NCBI RefSeq assembly: GCF_051401765.1
Contig: NC_135071.1
Span: 18,330,961 to 18,394,960, forward strand
Direction of reading: 5' to 3'
DNA: 64,000 bases
From: Calliopsis andreniformis
Lineage: Eukaryota; Arthropoda; Insecta; Hymenoptera; Andrenidae
Shown: positions 50,780 through 62,540 of the stretch, one piece after another
Position numbering within the stretch: the first letter of the stretch is position 1
Layout: each line of letters opens with the position of its first letter
Notes under the pieces: generated by a model
Databases searched by the model: none
Told to the model about the DNA's origin: nothing
What the model saw: only the letters and a program-made list of their open reading frames with translations
Translations under genes and position numbers: made by a program

Positions 50780-53700
50780 GAGGAATTTGGAGATTTTACT
50801 GAGATTTATAAATCTGAGCTTTCTCAGCGAATCACTCAGTTGCAGTATTCCTGCATCCTTCCCTGAACTCTCACGTTAATTACACGGTCCCGTAGTGCTG
50901 CCGAAATTGCTTCTATAAAGCACTGATATGCATAAAAATTCGAGCGTGCATACTAACGAGCGAGCAGGTAGCTCGAAGAGGTGACTGCGCGTCGGTGCTC
51001 TGATTCGTCGAACCAGTGTATAATATAAAGGTCTTTAAAACTTTGTTGAAAATTAGGGGTCGTTAAGAGTCACGGATAATTGATCGCGCGCTTTTAAGCG
51101 ATATGATCGGCGATTTGTTTGAACTCCCCTTGTAGAGCAACGTCTCAAAGTCAACGTCCCCAGCGACTGGTCCTTTTTAGATCCACCGAACGGTGGGTGC
51201 AAAGCCTCCGTCAATTGCGGCCGAAAATAAGCGAGTTTTTGCGGGCAGCCAGTAGGGGAGAAAGAAGTTTTGGGAATCGTGGCGCGTATAAAGTATCGAG
51301 GCGCTAACCGATGCCCAGCGTAGATACTCGTCCGTCTTCGGGGACGGAGAGATCAGGGTCGTTAACACTGGTTTACGGTGGGCACGACGGCGTCCGACAG
51401 GGGTCGGCACCTTCTTTTTTCGATTCTACATACGTACCGACGGATATACACATTGATTGCATTTTTGCCTCCGTACCGGGTAATAATGCTAATTTGGTAA
51501 GTAGAAATGAGCATCAGCGGGCGGTCGGGCTGCCCGCGGAACACACGGTAGCATGGGCAGCGTTAATGCCTCGTTTTTGTCCTCCCTCCCCACTCGCCTA
51601 CCACGTCCGTCCCTCGTCCTCTGGCTTCGTCGATTCGCCACCACCATCTTCTCCACCTCCTTTCGCCCCGTTCACCGCCGCCACCTCGTCGTTCTTCGTC
51701 AGACAGGCCGCCAACTACGCCGGCAGGCGACATAATGACGGCCAGACCTCAAACCTCAAACTCTTAACTGAATCATGAGTCCTCTGGTCGTCCGCACCCG
51801 GACGGACCGCCGACTTCCATCGGGCGCAGCTTCTCGATTTACTTCGCGGTGACCCTCCCGCGGGGCGACGTCGTCCTTTTTCCTTTCGACCACCTTCCCC
51901 AGGCCCGATGCCTCTGTCCTATTGAATCGCAAACACCCGCCAGAAGGGAGGCGGCCCGCGACAAAGCCCATCGAACCGACGCTTTTTCGGCGACTCGAAC
52001 GAGATGGAGGTACCTCGTTGACTGATTACAGCGATTTTTAATTTAACCTCCCCTGGGCGTACTGAGTCTCTTTCGGGCGTAGTGAATTCTGTGTCGTTTT
52101 TAAGCTGCTTCCGAGTTTTTGTGCTTTCTAAGTGATCCTAGATACGTTCGACTCGAGTAGTGATGGTACACTAAAGTAGAGACTTCGATAAGTGGCATAG
52201 AATTTTTTCAGATTTTTTGACAGCCTAGAAGGGTAAAAAAATAATCGTGGGAAAGGTGGATCTAGTGTGAAGTTAGTTATATTTTGTTCTTATTTCAAAA
52301 AACTGTAATTTACGTGTTCCCCTGACACAAAAATGAACCTATTATTTTTGCTGTCCATAGTGCTGAATGGAAAGTTTTTTTCGTTCGTTTCGTTCGATTT
52401 AATCGAAATGGTTTTGTCGCGACAACCCCACATTTAATGTGTTTCTCAGGCAATGGATGTGGCTGGGGGTAGGCCACCGAAAACTTTCTGAAAACCTTTA
52501 TAATGGTCCCGATAAAAAGAACCCCTACGGGACACATATGCTACAGTGGTTTTTCTTTCAAACCACAAGTTCGTTCAATCTCCTATCCTATTTGATTCCA
52601 GCGACAGGTAATCAATAACTGCGCGATTGCCGCGCATCACACTAACTTGCTACGTAGTCCTTGTTTAATAACACATCGATTTTCCAACACTTATCATTGC
52701 GGTTATCCAACTTACACGGAATATTATCTACAATATCGCTTAGGAAAATTAGAATTTTATTATTTTTCAAATCTAATAAGTCTATTGTGTTTTTTCTTTC
52801 AGAGTAGAGGTTTAAAAACGCCAAGATATTTATACAAAAGTATAGCAGAATATTGGTACTTTAACTATTTTTTAAACAAATTTAGTTTTGCTATATTATT
52901 GTTAATTCTTTAGTACTGAGACCCTTTGTAATGCAGAACGTGCCGTCGATGTTGTAAAGGGTTGATAAACTTCATAAGATCAGTCGAGGGTTCAGAAGTT
53001 CACCTAAGGTTAATGAAGATGGTTACTTTCTAATGGTCGTCACGTACAGTTCTTTCCGTTGAAGTGTCGAACTTGCCTAGCCTGGAGAGCCCTTTATCGT
53101 CCTGTAACTGTTACTGTTTAGGGGTTTTAAAAGGGGGTTCAAAGTATATTACGAACAAGGAAAGGGACGGAGTTCTATAAAGTTAGTAACGAAACTCTAC
53201 TCTATACTAAAACTATTATGGCATTGCTCTTCATTTGCCTCAACGCAGGAAAAAAAATTGACAAAAGCGTACTACAAAAATTTCTACCAAAAACTTAATT
53301 TTAACTTCTATTAATCTTATCTATGGTTGGTATTAGTGAACATAACCACGAGCTCGTAACGAAACAATACTGTACAGAGATCTGTGTGACGAAACTGTAC
53401 AGCATCGCAATTTACTTCGTCAGAAACGGAAGCGCGGAACATCATCCGTGACATAAGGGTAGAGAAGAAGTCGCGTGACAATTCTCCGCGCAGTTCTTTT
53501 CCACATGTCAATCGAATCGTTGCGGCTGCGACGCAGCCTGCAAAGCGGATCTGTCGTCAGCTGGTGCTCGCTTTCGCGACGCAGGGAGCGGCCTAAGACG
53601 AGGAAGATGTCTCATCGGACCATGACGAGGCGCATACCTTCCTCGATCTGGCACGTTCCAAGAAAAGAATAGCTAGTTCTTAAATGTGGGAGAAATATCC

Positions 53701-56413
53701 AAAGACAAGGTGAAAATAGAATAATACTCTCTAATAAATTCAACAAAAATGCATAGAAATATGTAGTTACGTCGAAGATTCTTCCCAGAAAAAGAAAAAT
53801 GAACACGCGACCAAACAAAGGTCAAAAAGGACGCCACTCAGGAAGACGAGGGTGGGAGATCAAAGCGGAGCTTCTCGAGGTTTCGCGCGATGAGTGAGTA
53901 ATTCCGCCAGGACGAGGTAGAACGTTAGTAGCAAAATAGAAAAATAGTAATAGCAAAGCACAGGTTAATTTCTAGACAGAGAACCACGTATAATTTCCCT
54001 CGGTTGACGCTGGTGTCCATCGTAATCGCGCTAATCCTCGAGCACGGGCATCGATCCCGACGCAGAGATCCCTGGATCGATCCTCCCGAAGCGTTCCGAC
54101 CGTGAAACAATTTATACGTCGGTTCCTCACTTTGTTCCCGAGCCCCGGAGCGTCTTTTCACCTCGGTGTCGCGCAAAACGAGCAAACGGCGGGGGCAAAA
54201 GAAGGCGCGACGACATTAACCGCGAGACAGGAATGAAGGGATAAAGGAGAGATAAATCCTAGAATTTTAAGCGCTAGAGCGGAAGAAGGGAAAGAAAGAA
54301 AGAAGGGCGAGCGAGGGGAGCTGGGGAGATTCTCATATCGAGGGAGGGGAAAAATATAATGGTGGGCAAGAGGAGGGGGATGTATCATCGATGGATATCG
54401 AGTAGGCGAGTTGGTACGTGAGATAATAAGGCGTGCTGGGGCATGCCGATGGAAACCGCACGCGGCATTATTCAAATTGAATCTGGTAAGAATTATTATT
54501 GGCGGGTAAGTCGGGCCGCAGTCGGCTCATTCCATGAGCGCATTTGCGAACACGAGGTGGAAGAGGGACGCTGTCGGAGTTGTGTAGAGGCTGCTGGGAG
54601 AGGCGACGGGAGGTGTTGGAGGTGGTTCGGGACGGAGGGAACGACCTCGCCATCACGACCTCGCTGTGTGATCCGTGCTAGTATCGCCCGATGACCCTGC
54701 TGTCATTACACCTCACTTTGGACGTCATTACGCTAATGTCCATCTGCTTTTCTTCTTCTTCGGTACCCTTTCGCCTCCTCTGGTTACCACACCTCCTCGG
54801 GAGGTACTTGACACAGTTCGCGGCGCTGAGCCTTGAACAGACGATGCCCTTGTCTTTTCTAACCTTCCTCGAACGTATAAGGACACTGTGATTGGTATTT
54901 AACCTTCGAGGAATAATTTTTTCTCTGTGCCTCTGTTTATTGGCTTTTGGCCTCATCGTGATCGATTCTGAGGGGTCTTGAGACGTTGTTCTGGAGATTT
55001 TTCTGATGATCCTTATTTAAGAGTACAGATTTCAAAGTGTGATCAGACCTAGAGATCACTTTTACTTAAGTCCTAGTCGTGTTTCAGGAAAAGTCCTCTG
55101 GAAATTATTAGGGGCAATGCTTTTCAGGAGACTTCTGAGAGACACGAATAGTGGATCAGTGAGATCGATTACAAAGGAAGGTTTCTGGGAGTGCATGTGG
55201 AGATTGGTACGACAAAATTGTGGTATCGTTGGAAAAGCGTCGAGCAAGTTGGAAAGGGTTGATAGCGTCGAGTGAATTGTACGGTGTCGAGTTTGTCAAT
55301 TACGCGTATATATACCTATATTAATCCCATGAGAACCGTGCAATTATTATTGACCTTATCCACTGATCCAACATAAGTACCTAATTTGGAAACCTGGAAA
55401 GGAAGCAATCATCCAGCCCCATTCCCCCGAATATTTGAAGTAATGTTATCTGAGATCCACTCAGGCCCGTATCACGCCATACTGGGAAGGTTCACAGTAA
55501 TCCAGGAAGCCTCTCCAGCATTTAATACCTATCCTCGACTACACGATCCAGCGAAACCAGCAACGGAGCAGCGTTCGTACAGAAGCGAAACCACAAAGAA
55601 ATTCCGCAGGCGGGAGTATCCCATTCGTATTCGAAACAAGACGAGCTGTTAACGAGGCACAATTGCCACTCGAATGCGCAACGCCGGAGATTCCACCGTC
55701 CAGCACCTTCTGTACCTCCGCTCGTCTACGCCTCCCTACTGGTCCCCACGTATCTGATTCCAGCGTTCCTCTCGTACAACGTTGGCGCAGGCATCCTGCC
55801 GAGGTGTTTGGACCGCAGACCACACCGAGTCACGCACGGTAATAACCCTCCGCGAGGGTGAATACGGTTACCTACGGTTACGTCGGGTTAAAGCCCCGCG
55901 AGTTTCGTCCATGCATCCGTGCTCGCTGTTTTTACGGTTCATAATTCAGCCGAGTGTATTTCAAACGCCTGCCAATGGCGAGACGTAACGTCGATGCGTC
56001 GACTTCGCCGTTTACCCCTTGACAGGGCCCACCAGCAACCCCCTCCCATTACCAGCCGTCGCGAGGGCCACGGAGAGATTTAGAGTCGTCGTGCCGCGAC
56101 GAGGAACTCGTCACCCACGATTGCCTGGTTATTTATGCACTTGGTGCAGCGACGGACGTTTGGAAATTAGTTACGAGCGAGCCGACGCGCCGCGGTTCAG
56201 ACGGTTGCCACTATCTGTTAGCCTTGGGAATATGTCGCACGGCGAACAATGAGGGTCAGCTGTAATGAAATATAGTTGAAGGGACGATAAATCTTCGAGG
56301 GGCTCCGAGAGGAATTTGGTGGCTTGATTGTACGATGAGGAATCGTAAAGTTTATGTACCGATGGTGCTAACTTGTTATGGGGCAGTGTTAAGTGCTGGG
56401 CGGGACACGTGGA
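50780..56413. other. GC-rich non-coding region
   Basis: No convincing exon on either strand. A Pro/Ser-rich frame at 51311-51778 coincides with CCT/CCA-rich sequence and is judged spurious. A small perfect hairpin (GTGGTTT/AAACCAC, 7-bp stem, 7-nt loop) lies at 52546-52566. Sequence around 52.6-53.3 kb is AT-rich. Nothing else stands out. Confidence 0.55.
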
Positions 56414-56640
56414 GGACCTTTGGTCTTCTGTCTCGAATCTTCTCAAATTTTTCCTCTTCAATAGGAAGAGTCTAAGTTTAAGTATCGAGCAGACATACGT
56501 AAAGAACCTCAGGTCTTCCGTTTTGAGTCTTCTGAGATTTTTCTTTTTGAATAAAAAAGAAGAGTCTAAGTTAGGTGTTAGACAGGGCTTTTGAGATTTT
56601 TCTTCATAAATAAGGAGAAGAGTCTAGGCTTAGACAGACA
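56414..56640. repeat. Three-unit decaying tandem repeat
   Basis: Three successive units of decreasing length (about 96, 77 and 54 bp) share the core TCTTCTGAGATTTTTC, then TTCAATA-GGAAGAGTCTAAG, then a TTAG-CAGACA tail. The first starts at 56414, the second near 56510, the third near 56587. The units are about 75-80 percent alike by eye; no frame is kept. Confidence 0.85.
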
Positions 56641-58189
56641 TTTTCCTGGACAAATTTTTCCACAAGACATCGATCTGCAATGGTATCTACCATATCAACG
56701 AACAATATCGACCGTGGTTGAGCACGTTTCTCAATTGGCTACGAACTAGCCTATCAAATTTTGAGTTCTGATTTAACCAGTCAGCGAAGCATGGTAGTCA
56801 ATTTACTGTTGTAGAACAGCAGTGTGCGCAGGAACACACAGGAGCGCAAGGAGATATCGCGTGCTCCACGAACTGGTTTACAGTACGCTTGAACCTTCCC
56901 CGTGCCGCACAATGCATGCACGTTTTATATACAGAGATGCCTCCGAGGTGTTACGGCATAACTCCGTCATTATCTGTGCTGGCCATGATCGTCCAAGGAA
57001 AATTATATTCAGATGAGAAAGAAATCAATTCCAGGATGGAATCGGTGGAGGGTTCGATTAGAACCGAGGCAGACGCGGGAAATGCAACGGGAAGTGGATT
57101 AAATTCTAGCGGATGTTTCTTTTTCGAGCATTACCGATTCGACGTACCCCCCTCCCAGGAGGCTGTTGCCATTCTTTGCTATCCACTGCGCCATTTAGAC
57201 TGCTTTCGATGGCGAGTCTGCGGAACACCACGATTATTTCATTTTCAGTTCCTTTCTTGTGTCTAGAGTCAGAAAGTTTTGAGAATTTCAAAAGCAAGAA
57301 AGAGACTCTTATTTTCGAGATATAAGTCGTTGAAATCTGGACCTTCACTTTTGTCTTAGATTCTCGTTTTTAAGGGAAAGTCCTTCTAATTTAATTAAGA
57401 TAGAACTTCAAAATTTTTAAGGCTGTGTCTTATGTCGTTCTCTCTTGCAGTTATAGATATAAAATGGAAGAAAGTTCACGGACATAGGAGCTACTAGCAA
57501 GGTGTCGGAGATAGACATTCCGAGGCATTACGAGGCCTCGTCCTTCTTTTCTTCTCAATCTCGTGTTCCTCTTCATTCCCATTGATCTCCCTTATTTTCC
57601 TTACGCTCCTCGCTCGGTCCACGCCGTAGCGCAACACTTAATTGGCGATAAAACCTTGCAGTCTCGTAAAAAATCTCGCCTACCCCACATTGTATTAATT
57701 AGGGACCATATAATGCCTTAAATAAGGCGCACCTTAGTTATGGGTTGGTCGAGGCGAGTTGCGCCGTGTTATCTCGCTTGCTGCCTCCCCCCGCAGCGTT
57801 CATCTTCCTTCCTCCCATATGCCCGAGATACCTGAACGACCAATTATCAGCCATAATATCATCGAAGCCCGCTGGGCTTGGATTAATCGTATCCGGTTTC
57901 CTATCTAGCGGAAAAAGCGCTATGAAAGAATCCTGTACAGCAAGAAGACGCTGCGCGGTTGCAATGAAGTGTATCGCTCCAAAGATAGCTCCAACTTGCT
58001 ATTTGGCACTTTTTAATGGGTTCTGGCGCTTTTTGGGGGGTCCATGGAAGGCACAGTGTTTTTGGGTAGTTTGTGCTGGGTTGCTATCGCGTTTGGTGCA
58101 GTAGAGAATTTTTTGTAGTCTTTACTGGGTCTTTACAGAGCTGCAGAATTTGTTGCACGACGAAATGTTGAAATTTCTGTAGTTCTAAA

Positions 58190-58228
58190 TAGCTAAATTT
58201 TCAATTTTTTAAATATTTGAATTTTTAA
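58190..58228. repeat. AATATTCAA-type minisatellite, short array 4
   Basis: Short degenerate stretch (AAATTTTCAATTTTTTAAAT, ATTTGAATTTTT) related to the other arrays; only two or three units. Confidence 0.5.
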
Positions 58229-60340
58229 GGAGTAAAGACTTCATTTATCTCGATTTTTTAGAATTTCAAATTATAAGAATTTTTAACAGCCATGTGGACC
58301 AAATATTACACATAATCTGCGATGGATCTAATGCTACCGACTAGATCCTTCATTATGCTCCCTCACTAGGTGCTTCTATTCGTGTTCTACGCGGTAGTTT
58401 CGCAGAAATGAGAACAAAACACAAGTTTTTGGAGGGAATCATTCTCGAAGAAAACCCTAACGAACGTACAATCAAATTCGACGCCCCAGGCGACGAACCT
58501 CCGAAATTCGGGAATATTAAATCGTAGCCGTTTAAAGAGGTATCGTAACGGCCCTTATTTATTCTCGTAATTCCGATTCCGCCACGCTTCTCGAAACCGT
58601 GTTTTCACTGTAATCTTCCGGCTAAGCGGACTATCATTAGGGGCAACATTCGCTCGCGCACCAGACGTTATAATAAAACACCGTGGCTGTGGGTTGAGTA
58701 TTTAAAAACATATCCCGCCATTGTGTCTTCCTTGGGGCTCTTCAGAAATCGAGAAAAATCTATTAAAAATCGAGCTTCAGCTATAGATATATTTAGGTAT
58801 TCTTATTATTTCTTAGAATTAAGCGAGCCATGGATGGTACAAACTGAATTTGTCACAGCTTTCTTCAGAGGAAAGGAAATTGAAAAAAAATTGGGAGCGC
58901 AAAGGCTTAAAATGATGAAAGATCTTTAGAAATAAAACAGAAGAAAAAAGTAAGTGCAAAGTGTGAAGTATGTCGCTTCCAGCGACTCGCGAACTCTCTA
59001 AAACTATCCGATCGTTTTCTGAAATATGTTGTCTAAACGCGAAGCGGGCAATTATCCAGGAGTAATGTCGTTGCGTTAAAATAAACGTAGCTCGGCGTAC
59101 ACGTCCCGAGTTTTCCAGCAGCGGTTTTGAAATGAACGGTTGCCGAGCGAAAGAGTGTTTCCTGAAAAGCGCGTAATGTGTTCCCCGAAGCGTGCGCGGC
59201 GTAGGTGCTCGGGGATCACTTAAAGGATACAAAGTCACGACGTCTAATAAATTTCTTCAAAATCCAGTCGGCGAGGGGATCACGCTACACGGTGCAGCGG
59301 GGCATACCCCCGGAGGTATCCGTAGACGGCCATTTAAACTCCCTCACTTAAATACGATAAAAATGCCCCGTCGAATACCTGGAAAATAAGTAATAGGAGA
59401 GTCGACGCATTATCCCAATTACACGTACGAGCGCTAATCGTCAAAGTGAGTCCGTAGGGGCGCCTCTACCGGGACATTAACATTCCGAAAAACCGGTGAT
59501 TCTCGCCGACGGTACTATCGGCTACAGAAGAGACCTCTATAACTACGAGATACCCTCCCCACCCGCACCCCACCTCCGATCCTCCCCCCCTGACCGTATA
59601 TACGAGCGCTAGTTGCCGGCATAAGAGCTGCTCAGCTGGCTATTAAGGGCTGCGTGGTGGCCCCAGGCCGGAATTAGCATACCCTCGAACTGAAACTCCA
59701 CCTCCGCACCGATATCTCGGCTGCACGAGGAGGAATATAACTTAAGTTCAAGCGGATATTATGCCACCATTCTTTCCTCCCCCCGTAATCCGTCCTCCCT
59801 GGATATATCTACCTCCCCTCCTGCGCACCCCACACACCTACCCCTCCCTGCAACCTCCTCCCCCCTCGCGCTGTTCGTTGTAACCATATAGGTGGGTACC
59901 GAGACTGGACCCTGGCAGGCGATAGAAAGGGAAGATGCGAGAAAGAGGACGTGGGTCCTCTTCCTTATCGGCGATCATCTCTTTTAATTGTAATTATATA
60001 CGGCCACGCTGGAGATAAGGATCGAGCCAGAACAGTCGGGGACCAATAAGTCCTCGGTTCCAGTACCACCCCAGCGCGTGCCGTTAACGCCCAGGATGCG
60101 AGAGGGTTGAATCTTCGCTCGTTGCGACGGTTTCTTTTTTTTCTGAGGGAATAGATACTGTGTTTCGCTGGGGAATGGACTTGTTTCAAGTCCTGAGGAG
60201 AGGGTGAGGGGGATGCTAGTTGAGATGGTTAAGTGGGTTGGCCAGGAGTCTCAGGTGTAATGGTCTTTTTCTGGTTCTAACTAGGTTTAGGGAGGGGATT
60301 TTTGGGGGTATGTTACTTCAAGGCAGGTTGCCTTACCTTT

Positions 60341-60398
60341 TTGCAAAATTTGAAGATTTAGAAATGATTAAGTACTCAAATGTTCAAGTATTCAAATT
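60341..60398. repeat. AATATTCAA-type minisatellite, short array 5
   Basis: Degenerate units ACTCAAATGTTCAAGTATTC within AT-rich sequence surrounded by GC-rich DNA. Confidence 0.5.
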
Positions 60399-61059
60399 AC
60401 GTTCTTACTGAATATAACGAATATTAAATATTACTTAGTATAAGAAGACAAGTATTTAATTCTGCATGTGAATTATCGAGAGACATTCTGTATCAAGTAG
60501 AATAGGACTGATTTACACCTCCATTCGGCTTATCAAGCATCACAACCTAGTAAAGACCTGCCAAAAACCGAGTTCCACTTGACGATCTCTCCCAATTCAA
60601 AAGCTCTTCCTCTTGATCGTGCACCTGCCCTATTCGAGCCCGATTTCGGGGGTGGCTTTTGACGCATCTTTCCCATTGCCTCCTCCGCTATCGACTGCCT
60701 CGATACTCGCGTCGTCCGCGCGATCGATCGTTATTTATCGACTAATTCGTCTCCATTTAGAAAAAACATCTGCCGTTTTCGAAGGGTGCCCGTTTGCACC
60801 GCGAGCAACGACGAGGCCCACGGCGAATAATTCTTAGATCGTACGGTCCGACGCCAGCCGACGATTCCTACCTCATAGGCAGATAATCGCCTTTGATTTC
60901 TCTCTTCGATTCCTGCTGCCCCTCGCCCTGCCCCCTGCCTCGCCCTTCGCCTCCTTCCACCCGAGTCCGCGCGATCGGAGATCACTCCCTTCTTATATAA
61001 TTACCTTATTTCCGAATAATTGGCCAATTTATACTCGAGTCCCAGCTGAAAACAATCCA

Positions 61060-61460
61060 CCTCTCTCGCTCCATCCCCCTCGACGCCTCGCCTCCCTGGA
61101 TCTCTACGTGTCTCTCTCGGTCCTTACGCGAGGTCTCTCGCTGGACCGTGCACGGTGTGCCCCATAGGGCCCCGTAGAGCGGTTATTTTATGTATATGGG
61201 AGTGTGATGAGATCAGGCCCCGCGTCGGTGTGTGGGTATGATAATTCTGCCCGTAGGGCTTCGTGGGGCAGTCTCCACCCACGCCACGCACACACCACGT
61301 ACCGCATCTAGCTTCGTCTCGTCCTGCTCTCTCGCGCCTCATCTTCTCTTTCTCTTCCTCAATCTCCTTCTCTCTTTCTCTCTCACACCCCCTTGCCCAG
61401 CGCTGCTCCTCGATCTCTCCCCCTCCGTGAACCCTCTCTCTGTCCTTCCATTCCACAATT
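61060..61460. repeat. CT-rich low-complexity tract
   Basis: The + strand is dominated by CTCTCTC, CCTCCC and TTTCTCTTCC motifs. It gives long open frames on both strands (a Glu/Arg-rich frame on the minus strand) that are not genes. Confidence 0.7.
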
Positions 61461-62407
61461 CCACGTTCTACCGTGCGGTAACATTGTAATCATCCACGTA
61501 CCATGCATTTTTGCGCGGTAACCGTGCCGCGGTCGTTCGGCTCATTTGAATTCGCGCCCCTGTGAACTAGTATTAGAGATCACGAAGGTGCCGCGTCATT
61601 TCGCCGAGGTTTCAGCTATCTAGGACTCTGTTTCTGCCAAGATGTGGCTAGTGTGCTCTCCCTCCACGATTCGACCGAGAGATAGCGACGAGTTGTCGTG
61701 TTAACGACTACTTGTTGAGACACTTCTGAGGAGGACGTTTGTTCGAGGGATTTTTGTTTCCTGTGCTGAGTGGGCGGTTAGGTGGAAGTATATAGGAGAT
61801 AGGGATTCAGGAATTTAGAATTGAACAATTGAATATTAGGAGTAAAATGAAGTGGCATGTTTGGTTGAAGATTTGTTAGACTAACGACCGCAGTTAAGCG
61901 GAATTTTCTTTCTTTCTGTGGCTCTTGACGAGCGAGGACTTTTTCGAACACGCCAGACGCTTCCAAATGGCAATTCATGCGGTAATTCATTTACTTCTGA
62001 GTTTGTATTGTTCGTCTTGCAGAACGCGCAGGGATCAATCTTTTTGACGCGCTTGAAATCGCATCTCGACGATCTTGATTGCGAATCTGCCGAATCACTC
62101 TCATCGGATTCGAATTCTTAAATGAATGCTTATCTTGTTACCGCTGCTTACGCGCTGAAAATAACTAGTTAGATTAAATACATCAATGATTGTCAGGAAC
62201 AGACGCGGATATTTAATCACCCTGAGTTTTATTGATTCGAGTTTGTACGGGATTCTTCTGTAGTGCTTACATCACTGTTTTATATAACATATTATATCTT
62301 GCAACATTTTGGTCGTCGTTAAGTATTTAAATATTTTTATGATTCTGACGATTACTTTTTAACTAGTTTTTGAAAGCTAAAAAATGTTGGAATATAAGTA
62401 GATAAGT

Positions 62408-62540
62408 TTAAAAATTTGAAGGTTTGAATATTTAAAACTTTGAAAATTTGAAAATTTGATGGTTTGAATATTTAAAAATTTGAAAATTTAAAGGCTTGAA
62501 TATTTGAATATTTCACTATTTGAAGATCTAAAAATTAAAA
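62408..62540. repeat. TTGAATATT minisatellite array 6
   Basis: Imperfect array of TTTGAAGGTTTGAATATTTA-type units, same orientation as array 3 and interrupted by point changes. Confidence 0.85.

Noticed and set aside
51311..51778. 155-codon + strand open frame
   Set aside because: Pro/Ser-rich low-complexity C-terminal half, with other frames open in the same place; no domain and no supporting splice structure.
52310..52537. 75-codon minus-strand frame in a segment that looks less random than its surroundings
   Set aside because: No family recognised, and I could not link it to any transposon with confidence.
53475..55652. Short Arg/Ser-rich frames on both strands, checked as possible exons of a further gene
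   Set aside because: No frame carries a recognisable domain, and none is flanked by matched acceptor and donor sites in a consistent phase.
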